Assembly: GCA_002162955.1 (NCBI GenBank)
Contig: MABD01000032.1
Location: 1-46,041 of the forward strand
From: Gammaproteobacteria bacterium 45_16_T64
Lineage (GTDB): Bacteria > Pseudomonadota > Gammaproteobacteria > Pseudomonadales > Ketobacteraceae
Direction of reading: 5' to 3'
DNA length: 46,041 bases
Part shown: piece by piece, positions 8,915 to 18,142 of the stretch
How the letters are laid out: each line of letters starts with the position of its first letter
How positions within the stretch are numbered: the first letter of the stretch is position 1
The notes under the pieces: generated by a model
Told to the model about the DNA's origin: nothing
What the model saw: only the letters and a program-made list of their open reading frames with translations
The model's database searches: none
Program-made: the position numbers and the translations under genes

Positions 8915-9736
8915 TCAACGAACCGCCGCTGCCTGTACAAGATTGTCGACAAAAAACTCCAAATGCCCCCGCGGTGAGGTCGGTAATGGCCAACTATCAA
9001 CCTTTGATGCCAACGTCTTAAATGCTAATGCCGCTTTGGAACGAGGATAAGCCTCGACGACGGCTTTCTGTCTCTGAACTGATTTTCGCAGGTAATCATC
9101 AAAAGGTATGCAGCCCGTAAATTGCAACGCCACATCAAGAAACCGATCAGATACTTTGGTTAATTTTGCATAGATATCGCGGCCTTCTTGTTGGGAGCGA
9201 ACCATATTGGCCAAAATATTAAATCGATAAGAATCGTGCTTCTGATTAAGCAACTTAATCATTGCATAAGCATCAGTGATAGATGTCGGCTCATTCGTCA
9301 CTACAAATAGCGTTTCTTGCGCCGCAGTCACAAAACTCATCACCATTTCGGAAATGCCCGCAGCGGTATCAATAATAAGCACGTCAATATCATCGCTCAA
9401 TTCGCTAAAGGCATGAATTAAGCCCGCGTGCTCACGTGGCCCCAGGCTCACGAGCTCTTGTGTTCCCGACGAAGCAGGAACAATTCTAATACCACCGGGG
9501 CCCTCCACCAGAATATCCTTAATACTGCAGGTACCATTAAGCACATGGGATAAATCCTCACGCGCCGTGATACCCAAAAGAATATCTAAGTTGCCTAGCC
9601 CTAAATCCGCATCCAATATCGTGACACGTCGACCTAAATCCGCCAATGAAATTGCCAAATTTACGGATACATTACTTTTACCAACGCCACCTTTTCCACC
9701 GGTTATAGCGATGACTTGTACGGGATGTCCACTCAT
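8915..9736 (-). CDS. flhG: Flagellar number regulator FlhG (FleN), MinD-type ATPase
   Basis: This 273-residue ATPase has the deviant Walker A motif GGKGGVGKSNVSVNL near its N-terminus, the switch DADLGLGNLD, and VLIIDTAAGIS as Walker B. Its N-terminus (MSGHPVQVIAITGGKGG) is the short form typical of Pseudomonas FleN. FlhG limits polar flagella to the right number by acting on FlhF and on the master activator FleQ/FlrA. Start ATG 9736 is preceded by AGGA at a spacing of 5 nt. It lies 46 bp downstream of flhF. Confidence 0.94.
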   Translation of the reverse strand: MSGHPVQVIAITGGKGGVGKSNVSVNLAISLADLGRRVTILDADLGLGNLDILLGITAREDLSHVLNGTCSIKDILVEGPGGIRIVPASSGTQELVSLGPREHAGLIHAFSELSDDIDVLIIDTAAGISEMVMSFVTAAQETLFVVTNEPTSITDAYAMIKLLNQKHDSYRFNILANMVRSQQEGRDIYAKLTKVSDRFLDVALQFTGCIPFDDYLRKSVQRQKAVVEAYPRSKAALAFKTLASKVDSWPLPTSPRGHLEFFVDNLVQAAAVR

Positions 9737-9782
9737 ATAATTCCTATTTTTTTATTTACAGACCTACTGCTTGTCACGTTAG

Positions 9783-11330
9783 TTAAGCTGCTGTAAACGC
9801 GCCATTTTTCGTTTGTAAGCTGTCGTGAAAGCAATCAGCCGCAAGTTCATCATCAAGTGTAGCTTCCTTTGTCAGGGCTATCGCTTGATTCACCAAACTT
9901 TTCGGTTTGACCTGATCAATATCGTCAGGAATGTTCTGTCCATTTGTAGTATAGGCAACAGATAGCCGATGTTCTATTACTACACTTAATGCTTCTCCTA
10001 GGCTTGCCGATTCATCCATCTTTGTTAGCACACATCCATCTAAGCCGAGTCTTTTATAGTTCATAACGGTCTTATCAAGGATTTTTCGCTGACTGGTTGT
10101 CGATAACACCAACCACGTTTCCATTGATTTTGACACGCTGTTCAAGGCACTAATTTGCTCTTCCCAGCACACATCCTTATGGCTTAACCCAGCAGTATCG
10201 ATCAAGATCATTTTTTTACGCTGTAATCCCTGCAACGCCGATTCCAACGACTGATTTCCTGCGACAACCCGTAGCGGGACCTTGAGTATTTTACTCAACA
10301 CTCTTAATTGCTCGTGGCCCGCAATGCGATAGCTATCCGTTGTTACCAGTGCCAAATTTTCAGGTCCATATTTCAATACGTAGTCAGAGGCTAGTTTCGC
10401 AATGGTTGTAGTCTTCCCTACTCCCGCAGGGCCAACAAATGCAATAATTCCTTCCTCCTTTGGAATAGCATCATGTACGGGTATGCGAGAGGCTAGATTA
10501 AGCAACACATGGTGCCATGCATCTTTTTTATTGGAATGTCCTTCCACCTGTTGTGAAAGACTTCTTGCCAATGTTGACGACAAGCCCATTTTGACTAGGC
10601 GTTTAAAAATAGCCGCAGAAATAGGATGACGATAACTAAAATCGCCCCAGGCTACATTACCTAACTGCGAACTAATCACACTGCGTAATTGCTGCAATTC
10701 ATTTCGCATTTGATTAATATCTTGCAGAGGTTCTTCAAATGCTAATGTAGTCTCTTTTATCTCACTCTCAATTTTTCCCTTCTCTGCCGCAACCTCGTTA
10801 GCCTCATTCTCTACCCTAGTTTCGTATTCTTCAAAAAAGGACTTCTTGGCAGGTGCATTTTGACGCTCAGCGCTTATTTGCGTTGGAGTCTTGGGGGGAA
10901 GTAAGTTATCCGCACGTTGCTTACGCTGCCCCTCCGTACTGATAGATACATCATCCCGACGATAGCTATCAACAAACTCTTCATTAGTGCCTGAATCTAA
11001 TTCTTGACGCTGACGATTCAATAACTCTCGAACCTCATCTCGACGCTCTTTGTCTTTTACCGCCAATAGCGTTTCTTTTAATAATCGCGTTGAATCCCCT
11101 TGTGCTGGCGCGAACTGTAAGCTGCCATCCGTGTATTGAGGTACACTCGCTTGATCCCGAATAGATCGACGATGGTCTTCCATCGCTTCATCATAATCTG
11201 TGGCAACACTCACCTCGACACCACCTGCAACCTTCCTATTAGAAAGAATAACAGCATCAGCACCCATAGTATCTCTGACTATTTTTAGCGCTTGGCGCAT
11301 ATCTGGAGCTACAAATTTTTTCGCTTTCAT
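9783..11330 (-). CDS. flhF: Flagellar placement GTPase FlhF (SRP family)
   Basis: FlhF (515 residues) marks the pole where the flagellum is built. The N-terminal B domain (~1-200) is charged and starts MKAKKFVAPDMRQALKIVRD, with heavily acidic/basic stretches. The N domain covers about 205-290. The G domain begins with the P-loop GPAGVGKT at 300-307 and contains LIDTAGLSHKD (G3) and TKMDES (G4). The length is somewhat above the common 430-500 range because of the B-domain linker. It lies 43 bp from the flhA stop and precedes flhG, its regulatory partner. Confidence 0.95.
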   Translation of the reverse strand: MKAKKFVAPDMRQALKIVRDTMGADAVILSNRKVAGGVEVSVATDYDEAMEDHRRSIRDQASVPQYTDGSLQFAPAQGDSTRLLKETLLAVKDKERRDEVRELLNRQRQELDSGTNEEFVDSYRRDDVSISTEGQRKQRADNLLPPKTPTQISAERQNAPAKKSFFEEYETRVENEANEVAAEKGKIESEIKETTLAFEEPLQDINQMRNELQQLRSVISSQLGNVAWGDFSYRHPISAAIFKRLVKMGLSSTLARSLSQQVEGHSNKKDAWHHVLLNLASRIPVHDAIPKEEGIIAFVGPAGVGKTTTIAKLASDYVLKYGPENLALVTTDSYRIAGHEQLRVLSKILKVPLRVVAGNQSLESALQGLQRKKMILIDTAGLSHKDVCWEEQISALNSVSKSMETWLVLSTTSQRKILDKTVMNYKRLGLDGCVLTKMDESASLGEALSVVIEHRLSVAYTTNGQNIPDDIDQVKPKSLVNQAIALTKEATLDDELAADCFHDSLQTKNGAFTAA

Positions 11331-11373
11331 AATTACTTACCTTCCATCGTTAATAAGGATGGATAAGCCAACG

Positions 11374-13500
11374 CTACTGGCCAACACTGGAGACAATCGT
11401 AATTTGTTTGGAATCCGGTATTTCGTTATACGACAATACATTTAAGCCATGAACGCTAAATCGTAGAAACCGAGATAACATCGACCGAATCCCCGTCGAC
11501 ACTAACAACACTGGTGGTTGACCTGCTAGCTCTTGCTTTTGTGACGCTTCAGCAACCGAACGCTGTAGCTTGTCAGCAAGACCTGGCTCAATCACCGCAT
11601 CGGAACTTGTTCCGCCAGCTTGTTGTGCCTGTGATACTGATTGAAGCAACAACTGTTCCAACTCTGGTTGCAATGTAATAACCGGTAGCTCATTGGCTAC
11701 ACCGTAGATGGTCTGTACGATCAGGCGTGCTAAGGATATTCGCGCAGCCCCAGTAAGAGCGTCAGTGTCTTGACTTCGAGGGGCAACCTCTGCCAAAGCT
11801 TCGGCAATTGTCCGTATATCTTTGATCGGAATGCCCTCTTGCAATAAGTTTTGCAGCACTTTATGCAATCGGCTTAACGGCAATGGATTAGGCACTAGGC
11901 TCTCGACTAACTTTGGCGACGACGCCTGTAAGTTATCCAGCAGTTTTTGTACTTCCTCAAAGCCCAACAGCTCATGGGCATGTTTTTGCATGATTTGGTT
12001 AATATGGGTTGCAACCACCGTACTGGCATCAACTACCGTATACCCCATGGTTTGCGCTTGGTCTCTTTGTGCAGCCTCAATCCATACCGCATCCAACCCA
12101 AAGGCTGGATCTTTGCCTGCAATACCCTGGATAGTGCCAAAAACTTGACCTGGGTTAATGGCAAGGTCTCGATCGGGATGAATCTCCGCTTCTTCAATAC
12201 TCACCCCCATTAGCGTCACGCGATAAGAATTGGGGAGTAAATCAAGATTGTCTCTAATATGTACAGAAGGCATCAAGAAACCCATTTCTTGTGACAACTT
12301 TTTTCTGACACCTTTAATACGCCCAAGCAACTGCCCACCTTGAGTCTTATCTACCAGCGGAATTAAACGATAACCCACCTCAAGCCCAATCGCGTCGACA
12401 GGCTGAACATCATCCCAACCTAACTCTTTCACATCATTTTCTTGCGCAGCTGCCATTGTATCTAATTGCTCTTTCGACACCGCACTGTTCGCCTCTTCAA
12501 GCGCCTTTTCTTTTGACCTAAGATAAATCCAATACGCGCCAGCAGCGCAGGCTGCCGACAATCCCAAAAAAGACAAGTGCGGCATACCAGGAACCAATCC
12601 CATAATGCACAAAATACCCGAGGCCACCGCGAGTGCTTGCGGACTTGAGAACATCTGATTAAATATTTGAGCGCCCATTTCCTGCGCATTAGATGTGCGA
12701 GTAACAATTAATGCGGCAGAGGTCGATAGTAACAATGAGGGTATCTGTGCTACCAAACCATCTCCAATAGTTAGCAATGCATAGACTTTCAACGCCTCTA
12801 CAAACGCCAAATCATGCTGCCCCATACCTATCGCTAACCCACCGACAATATTGATGATCAAGATCAAGATGCCGGCGATGGCATCCCCTCGCACAAACTT
12901 ACTCGCACCATCCATAGCCCCATAAAAATCGGCTTCCTGGGCGACGTCCGTACGACGTCTTTTTGCTTCGTCTTGGTCAATAAGACCGGAGTTAAGATCC
13001 GCATCAATCGCCATTTGTTTACCTGGCATGGCATCCAAGGTAAATCGAGCACTTACTTCCGCTATGCGTCCCGCACCTTTTGTTACCACCACAAAATTGA
13101 TAATCACCAGGATTAAGAACACCACTAAACCCACTGCGTAGTTACCACCAATAACCACTTCACCAAAAGCTTGTATGACCTTGCCCGCAGCATCTCCGCC
13201 ATTATGGCCCTCTAACAATACAACCCGGGTGGATGCCACATTTAGGGCAAGACGTAACAAAGTTGCCACGAGAAGAATCGTCGGAAAAACCGCAAAATCG
13301 AGTGGTCGAATGGAATAGACCGAGACCAGCAATACAACTAACGCCAACGCAATATTGAAGGTAAAAAGAATATCCAATAGGAACGGCGGCATCCGCAATG
13401 TCATCATCGCCATAACCACGATCAAGAAGATCGGTGCTCCAAGATTCGCGTGCTTACTGGCCTCTTTCAATTGCGTCAGAAACCCTGCTGCTTCCGCCAT
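11374..13500 (-). CDS. flhA: Flagellar type III export gate protein FlhA
   Basis: FlhA (708 residues from ATG 13500) is the large export-gate protein of the flagellar type III secretion system. The N-terminal half has about eight membrane segments and the FHIPEP signature region (PTILLVATLLRLALNVASTR, GGNYAVGLVVFLILVIINFV, FTLDAMPGKQMAIDADLN). The C-terminal half is the cytosolic chaperone/substrate docking domain. A frame extended by nine codons to TTG 13527 exists, but ATG 13500 has a GGGGATAGG ribosome site at the right distance and gives the usual family length. It heads the flhA-flhF-flhG-fliA run. Confidence 0.96.
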   Translation of the reverse strand: MAEAAGFLTQLKEASKHANLGAPIFLIVVMAMMTLRMPPFLLDILFTFNIALALVVLLVSVYSIRPLDFAVFPTILLVATLLRLALNVASTRVVLLEGHNGGDAAGKVIQAFGEVVIGGNYAVGLVVFLILVIINFVVVTKGAGRIAEVSARFTLDAMPGKQMAIDADLNSGLIDQDEAKRRRTDVAQEADFYGAMDGASKFVRGDAIAGILILIINIVGGLAIGMGQHDLAFVEALKVYALLTIGDGLVAQIPSLLLSTSAALIVTRTSNAQEMGAQIFNQMFSSPQALAVASGILCIMGLVPGMPHLSFLGLSAACAAGAYWIYLRSKEKALEEANSAVSKEQLDTMAAAQENDVKELGWDDVQPVDAIGLEVGYRLIPLVDKTQGGQLLGRIKGVRKKLSQEMGFLMPSVHIRDNLDLLPNSYRVTLMGVSIEEAEIHPDRDLAINPGQVFGTIQGIAGKDPAFGLDAVWIEAAQRDQAQTMGYTVVDASTVVATHINQIMQKHAHELLGFEEVQKLLDNLQASSPKLVESLVPNPLPLSRLHKVLQNLLQEGIPIKDIRTIAEALAEVAPRSQDTDALTGAARISLARLIVQTIYGVANELPVITLQPELEQLLLQSVSQAQQAGGTSSDAVIEPGLADKLQRSVAEASQKQELAGQPPVLLVSTGIRSMLSRFLRFSVHGLNVLSYNEIPDSKQITIVSSVGQ

Positions 13501-13696
13501 ACGATACCTATCCCCATTTGCAGCCAACGAATTGACTATATGCTCGTTATTGAGGGGATACCTGCAAAAACCTCTCCGCTTTTAGGAAAATATTTATCGG
13601 GCATGGGATTTAGCTGTCTGGCAGTGCAATCCCTGGGCAAAACCCGTAATATAGCGCCGCACACAACGATCACCCAGTATTTTTAATGGATGTACC

Positions 13697-14068
13697 ATGG
13701 ACCTAACCGACATAGTCAACAAAACTTGCGTTATTGGATTGAGCTATTTTGATCTCAATGATGAACCACTAAAACAGAACTTATTGGCTGGGCGTGTTGT
13801 TAAAGTCCACGAAGATGACGGTATATCAGTGAATCTCAATCTTGAAGACCCCACTGATAAAGAGGCAATTTTCACCCTGCCTTCATCACTTGCTCCTTGG
13901 TTTAACGCACCCAAAGGCGCTTACCGAAACCAAGACAACAAGGTACTTATCGAAGATCCTGATTTCTTAGTCACATGGGATGTCCATAGAACTAAAGAAG
14001 ACAAAAAAGATGGCCAAAGTGAGTGGTGGGATTGGATACCACGCGTTGCACCTCCGTCAGTCGGATAA
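13697..14068 (+). CDS. Conserved hypothetical protein between flhA and flhB (PA1451-like position)
   Basis: This 123-residue soluble protein starts MDLTDIVNKTCVIGLSYFD and has a Trp-rich tail (SEWWDWIPR). There is no signal peptide or membrane segment. It is on the plus strand, divergent from flhA and ending 14 bp before the flhB stop on the other strand. Pseudomonas has small hypothetical genes in the same interval between flhA and flhB. The N-terminal part, with its alternating strands (LAGRVVKVHEDDGISVNLNL), suggests a small beta-rich fold. Function is unknown; a flagellar role is only suggested by position. Confidence 0.8.
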   Translation: MDLTDIVNKTCVIGLSYFDLNDEPLKQNLLAGRVVKVHEDDGISVNLNLEDPTDKEAIFTLPSSLAPWFNAPKGAYRNQDNKVLIEDPDFLVTWDVHRTKEDKKDGQSEWWDWIPRVAPPSVG

Positions 14069-14082
14069 CAACATACGGAACA

Positions 14083-15216
14083 TTAGTCCCTCTTCAGATC
14101 TTCTGGCACCTCAAAATCGGGAACATTACCAGGGTTATCCCCCTGACCCGCAGTATATTGTGTCAGCTGATACACATACGCTAAAACTTGGGCCACCGAC
14201 ACATACAATCCAGCCGGAATCTCTCTTTCAAGCTTGGTATTGTAGTAAATAGATCGCGCCAAAGGTGGAGCGGTGACAATGGTCACATTGTGTTCGATGG
14301 CGACTCGTTTAATTTGTTCTGCCATCAAATCCACACCCTTAGCCACCAACTTCGGAGCCATCATGGTTCCGTGATCATATTTTAGCGCGATCGCATAGTG
14401 TGTAGGGTTTGTTATGACTACATCGGCATCAGGTACCGCAGACATCATCCGATTCTGTGCGATCTCATGTTGCATTCGACGAATCCGCCCCTTAACCTCA
14501 GGCTTACCTTCCGTATTTTTATGCTCGTCCTTTACCTCTTGCTTGGTCATCTTCATTTGTTTGTTATGCTGAAACAATTGAAACGGCACATCAATCGCTG
14601 CAATAAACAGTAACGACGTACTCAAGAAAATAAAACACCAAGCCAATATTTCCAATCCATGGGCGATAGCGACCTTTGGCGCTTCAAACCCTAAGCCCAT
14701 CAGTTCATATCGATAATGAGTTAGCGCTAGAAACCCAAAGAATCCTACCAGCACAAATTTGCTGAATGCCTTCACTAATTCCATGATCGCGTTGGCTGAG
14801 AATATTTTTTTCAACCCCTTGATAGGGTTCATCTTGCTCATTTTTGGGGCCAGCGATTTCCAACTAAAAATCCACCCACCAAACAAACCCGGTACAAAAA
14901 GTGCGATAAACGCCAACATCAGAAAAAATATCCCTAGTGACGAGAACGCTGAGAACATCGACGTTTCGAATTTATGGGATATAAAGCTAAGATCAAATAT
15001 TTCTTCCCTCGTCAAACTCATGGAAGATCGGAATACACCCGTAATGGCTTTTATTAAGGGCCCCGACAAGATCAGGCAACCCAACGAACCAAAAATCATT
15101 ATCCCAGCAGCCGCGAGTTCTTTAGATCGAGGAATCTGGCCTTTGTCACGGGAATCATCGATCTTTTTCTGGGTAGGTTCCTCCGTTTTTTCTTGTGCAC
15201 TATCTTCTTCAGCCAT
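14083..15216 (-). CDS. flhB: Flagellar export switch protein FlhB
   Basis: FlhB (377 residues) is part of the flagellar type III export gate and switches substrate from rod/hook to filament. Four membrane segments occupy about residues 30-210, followed by a cytosolic domain that carries the self-cleavage motif NPTH (VVITNPTHYAIALKYD). The N-terminus is the usual charged EDSAQEKTEEPTQKKIDDSR. It starts 6 bp after the fliR stop, as the last gene of the fliL-R/flhB run. The C-terminal tail is a little longer than in enterobacteria. Confidence 0.96.
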   Translation of the reverse strand: MAEEDSAQEKTEEPTQKKIDDSRDKGQIPRSKELAAAGIMIFGSLGCLILSGPLIKAITGVFRSSMSLTREEIFDLSFISHKFETSMFSAFSSLGIFFLMLAFIALFVPGLFGGWIFSWKSLAPKMSKMNPIKGLKKIFSANAIMELVKAFSKFVLVGFFGFLALTHYRYELMGLGFEAPKVAIAHGLEILAWCFIFLSTSLLFIAAIDVPFQLFQHNKQMKMTKQEVKDEHKNTEGKPEVKGRIRRMQHEIAQNRMMSAVPDADVVITNPTHYAIALKYDHGTMMAPKLVAKGVDLMAEQIKRVAIEHNVTIVTAPPLARSIYYNTKLEREIPAGLYVSVAQVLAYVYQLTQYTAGQGDNPGNVPDFEVPEDLKRD

Positions 15217-15222
15217 AAAGCA

Positions 15223-15993
15223 TCACCTAACTAAGCTCCGCATAATAACAAATGCCTCTGAGCTCAAGTGATCAAACTGAGGCAATACGTTAGGTAAGGT
15301 CAACCAAATGATGATCAGTCCTGTCACCATAGTAAACGGAAAACCAATGGAGATAATATTCATTTGAGGCGCAACGCGACTGATCACGCCGAACGTGAAA
15401 TTCACTACCAATAGAGAAATAACGGCGGGCCAAGCCACCAACAACCCTGATGCAAACAACCACGACCCGAGCCGAACTAAGTTCATCAAACTTTCACTGG
15501 GCAGTGCCTGGCCTATCGGTAGCGTGTAAAAGCTATCAGATAGCATAGAAATTACCGTAAGATGACCGTTCATAGTAAAAAACAATAGATTTATCGACAT
15601 CAAATACAGCTGGCTAATCGAGGTGACATTAATACCGTTAACCGGATCCATTAATGTTCCGAAACCAAGTCCGGATTGCATCGCTACCATCTGCCCTCCC
15701 ACCACAAACATCTGAAAAAGGATCTGTAATGTAAATGCCATTACGGCACCAATCAAGACTTGCTGCGCGACAATTACCATCGATTCAAGAGAAAAAGGGT
15801 CGATCACTGGTATCTCGTCTTTGAGTCCCATCGCAATAATAAGCGTTACAGATAACGCAATACTCAACCGTAGGCGTGTCGATACTAACGGAGTGCTGAC
15901 GATAGGCATCACCATAAAAAATGCACCTACGCGAGAAAAGGTCCATATATACTGACCTAGTAGCGTATAAATATACTCAACCGCAACTTCCAT
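15223..15993 (-). CDS. fliR: Flagellar export gate protein FliR
   Basis: This is a 256-residue integral membrane protein with about six hydrophobic segments (VGAFFMVMPIVSTPLVSTRL, MAFTLQILFQMFVVGGQMVA, FPFTMVTGLIIIWLTLPNVL). FliR combines with FliP and FliQ in the helical export gate core. The conserved central signature GFGTLMDPVNGINVTSISQL is present. It follows fliQ by 18 bp. Confidence 0.95.
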   Translation of the reverse strand: MEVAVEYIYTLLGQYIWTFSRVGAFFMVMPIVSTPLVSTRLRLSIALSVTLIIAMGLKDEIPVIDPFSLESMVIVAQQVLIGAVMAFTLQILFQMFVVGGQMVAMQSGLGFGTLMDPVNGINVTSISQLYLMSINLLFFTMNGHLTVISMLSDSFYTLPIGQALPSESLMNLVRLGSWLFASGLLVAWPAVISLLVVNFTFGVISRVAPQMNIISIGFPFTMVTGLIIIWLTLPNVLPQFDHLSSEAFVIMRSLVR

Positions 15994-16011
15994 CTATTTC
16001 GCCACAATCCG

Positions 16012-16281
16012 TCACCGAATAAGGTCCGGTATGTCCATCAATAACCGCGTCGTAAATTCCAGTATTACTCGCCCTAACCAAGGAGCAGTGAAGGACAGCA
16101 CTGATAACGTAACAATTAATCGAGGAAGAAAACTCAACGTCTGTTCATTTATTTGCGTCGCGGCTTGAAACATTGATACTAGCAACCCGACCAACAAACT
16201 CGGCACGATAATCACACACACTAGCAACATCGCAATATAGAGCGCATTACGCATTAGATCAGTCACAATTTCTGCAGTCAT
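16012..16281 (-). CDS. fliQ: Flagellar export gate protein FliQ
   Basis: FliQ (89 residues) has two membrane hairpin segments (LYIAMLLVCVIIVPSLLVGL and LIVTLSVLSFTAPWLGRVIL) around the conserved QAATQINEQTLSFLPR loop. The start is ATG 16281, which has AGGAG nine bases upstream and gives the usual length. An open frame extends 20 codons further upstream into the end of fliP, but that extension is cysteine/tryptophan-rich and unlike the family, so it is rejected. Confidence 0.95.
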   Translation of the reverse strand: MTAEIVTDLMRNALYIAMLLVCVIIVPSLLVGLLVSMFQAATQINEQTLSFLPRLIVTLSVLSFTAPWLGRVILEFTTRLLMDIPDLIR

Positions 16282-16292
16282 TTTTCTTACTC

Positions 16293-17045
16293 CTACACAG
16301 GACCAAAACTTGCAGCCACAGTACCAATAATCATTGCCCAACCGTCAACAAACACGAACAACATTATTTTGAACGGCAGCGAAACAATCAAGGGTGACAA
16401 CATCATCATACCCATTGCCATCAATACACTAGCAACAACGAGATCAATAATAAGAAAAGGGATAAACAATAGAAAACCGATTTGAAATGCCGTTTTTAAT
16501 TCACTAGTAACAAATGCCGGAATGATAATATTCATGGGGATTTCTTCAAGACTGGCATAGTTTTTAGCGCTTTTTGACAAATCTAGGAAAATAGCCATAT
16601 CCGTTTCCCGGGTTTGTGACAACATAAAACGCCTAAACGGCACTATCGCAAGATCCAATGCCACGCCCGCCTCAATTTTTTCATCCATATAGGGCTTCGC
16701 CGCATTTTCGTATACATCTTCAAATACCGGCGTCATAATAAATAGTGACAAGAATAATGCGAGGCCCACAAGAATTTGATTCGACGGAGTTTGTTGAAGC
16801 CCCATCGCTTGCCGTAATATGGAAAACACCACAATAATACGCGTAAAAGACGTCATCATCATGATAATCGCGGGCAAGAATGACAGCATCGTCATTAACG
16901 CCAGCACCTGTATGGTCACGGTGTAACTCTGAGAACCATCGCCATTATCCACTAATGTGAGCGCAGGCACGCCAGCGACGTTCGCCGCAAAACCCATATT
17001 ACTCATTAGCATGAGTAATATGACGCCCACCCCTTGCTTACTCAC
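16293..17045 (-). CDS. fliP: Flagellar export gate protein FliP
   Basis: FliP (250 residues) has a cleavable signal-like N-terminus ([19 protein letters not shown]), four hydrophobic segments and the two family signatures in the regions [20 protein letters not shown] and [20 protein letters not shown]. It begins with GTG 17045, overlapping the end of fliO by 8 bp. It forms the export-gate core with FliQ and FliR, whose genes follow immediately. Confidence 0.95.
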   Translation of the reverse strand: MSKQGVGVILLMLMSNMGFAANVAGVPALTLVDNGDGSQSYTVTIQVLALMTMLSFLPAIIMMMTSFTRIIVVFSILRQAMGLQQTPSNQILVGLALFLSLFIMTPVFEDVYENAAKPYMDEKIEAGVALDLAIVPFRRFMLSQTRETDMAIFLDLSKSAKNYASLEEIPMNIIIPAFVTSELKTAFQIGFLLFIPFLIIDLVVASVLMAMGMMMLSPLIVSLPFKIMLFVFVDGWAMIIGTVAASFGPV

Positions 17046-17595
17046 TTCCGACGCCTTCTTTTAGAATTTGACGCATCTTGGAGGAAAATGAAGGATCAAA
17101 ACTATCATTTGCGCTGGGTAACCCACTTTTTGGTGTGGCTCCTACACTATCTAACGTATGCAACATACTAATATTGGTTGAGGTCACGCCCAACACAAGC
17201 CGTGTGCCTTCGACATCTACAACGACGACTTTCTCCTTTGTACCAATCGGCAAAACCCCACTGACCGTCAATGAACTTGCAGTACCGAGCTTGTTGACGT
17301 TAAACCGTTTAAGCAACCAAGAACAAAAAAATATCATTGCCAACACACAACCTAACCCGAAAAACATTTTACCCACTGCGCCATCATCAATGGGGTTGAC
17401 CGCAGGACGCTTGCTTTCTCTAAGCCCTGCCAACAATGGATTTTTTACTTCAGGTATGGTTTGTTTTGTTATGGGTATTTCATTGCCGCTCTCGGCCACT
17501 GGAAGTGCAGCATTGCTTTCCAGTGCATCAACCACCGTAGAGTACAAAATGCACTGAAGAAATATCAACACTGATAATCGACCTACTATTTTCAT
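17038..17595 (-). CDS. fliO: Flagellar assembly protein FliO
   Basis: FliO (185 residues) starts with a signal-like segment ([20 protein letters not shown]). After a periplasmic linker it has one membrane segment ([20 protein letters not shown]) and a cytosolic beta-rich domain with the typical [19 protein letters not shown]-like pattern ([20 protein letters not shown]). It helps FliP complexes assemble. ATG 17595 is used; GTG 17598 directly precedes it. The family is poorly conserved, so position between fliN and fliP is part of the evidence. Confidence 0.9.
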   Translation of the reverse strand: MKIVGRLSVLIFLQCILYSTVVDALESNAALPVAESGNEIPITKQTIPEVKNPLLAGLRESKRPAVNPIDDGAVGKMFFGLGCVLAMIFFCSWLLKRFNVNKLGTASSLTVSGVLPIGTKEKVVVVDVEGTRLVLGVTSTNISMLHTLDSVGATPKSGLPSANDSFDPSFSSKMRQILKEGVGSE

Positions 17596-17626
17596 CACTC
17601 AATACCCATTGTTGAAGTGTAAAAAC

Positions 17627-18070
17627 TCACCCAAGTTTCTTAATACGCTCATTAGGGCTAATAACATCGGTGAGACGAATACCAAATTTCTCATTCACCA
17701 CCACAACCTCACCATGAGCGATCAACGTACCATTGACCAATACATCCAATGGCTCGCCCGCGAGTCGATCCAATTCAATGACCGAGCCCTGATTAAGTTG
17801 CAATAGATTTCTTATGTTAATATTCGTTGAGCCCACTTCCATAGTGAGCCGAACAGGAATATCTAAGATCACGTCCAGATTGGGATTATCGGCCCCCGAC
17901 ACCGGAATGCCTGAAGGCGCGGCCTCCGCTTGAGCCATCAAATCGTCTAAGGGTGCCGTCGTGACCGCTGGCACATCCTCTTCCGTTTCTTGTTGCTCTA
18001 ACGCTGCGGCCCATTCATCGGCAAGTGCAGCGTCATCAATATCCTCTTTGGGTTCTTCTGAATCTGACAT
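17627..18070 (-). CDS. fliN: Flagellar motor switch protein FliN
   Basis: FliN (147 residues) has an acidic Ala/Glu-rich N-terminus and a C-terminal SPOA domain (LDVILDIPVRLTMEVGSTNI, GSVIELDRLAGEPLDVLVNG) that forms the base of the C-ring and binds CheY-P. The start ATG 18070 has GAGG eight bases upstream; an upstream in-frame ATG at 18091 lacks a good ribosome site and would place that GAGG inside the coding sequence. It sits between fliM and fliO as usual. Confidence 0.95.
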   Translation of the reverse strand: MSDSEEPKEDIDDAALADEWAAALEQQETEEDVPAVTTAPLDDLMAQAEAAPSGIPVSGADNPNLDVILDIPVRLTMEVGSTNINIRNLLQLNQGSVIELDRLAGEPLDVLVNGTLIAHGEVVVVNEKFGIRLTDVISPNERIKKLG

Positions 18071-18142
18071 ACAACGTTCCTCTTTCCTCATACTCGTACA
18101 AAAACAACCGCAATTTATTCATAACGGAATACTCCAAAGGCA

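Noticed and set aside
13593-13602. Sigma-28 -10-like element (CCCGATAA on the minus strand) upstream of flhA
   Set aside because: No TAAA-type -35 element at 15-16 bp, so not a credible FliA promoter.
14759-15271. 170-residue plus-strand open frame opposite flhB
   Set aside because: Fully antisense to a well-conserved flhB; the translated sequence has no recognisable features.
16282-16341. N-terminal extension of fliQ
   Set aside because: The extra 20 codons overlap fliP in another frame and are Cys/Trp-rich; ATG 16281 has a good AGGAG and gives the family length.
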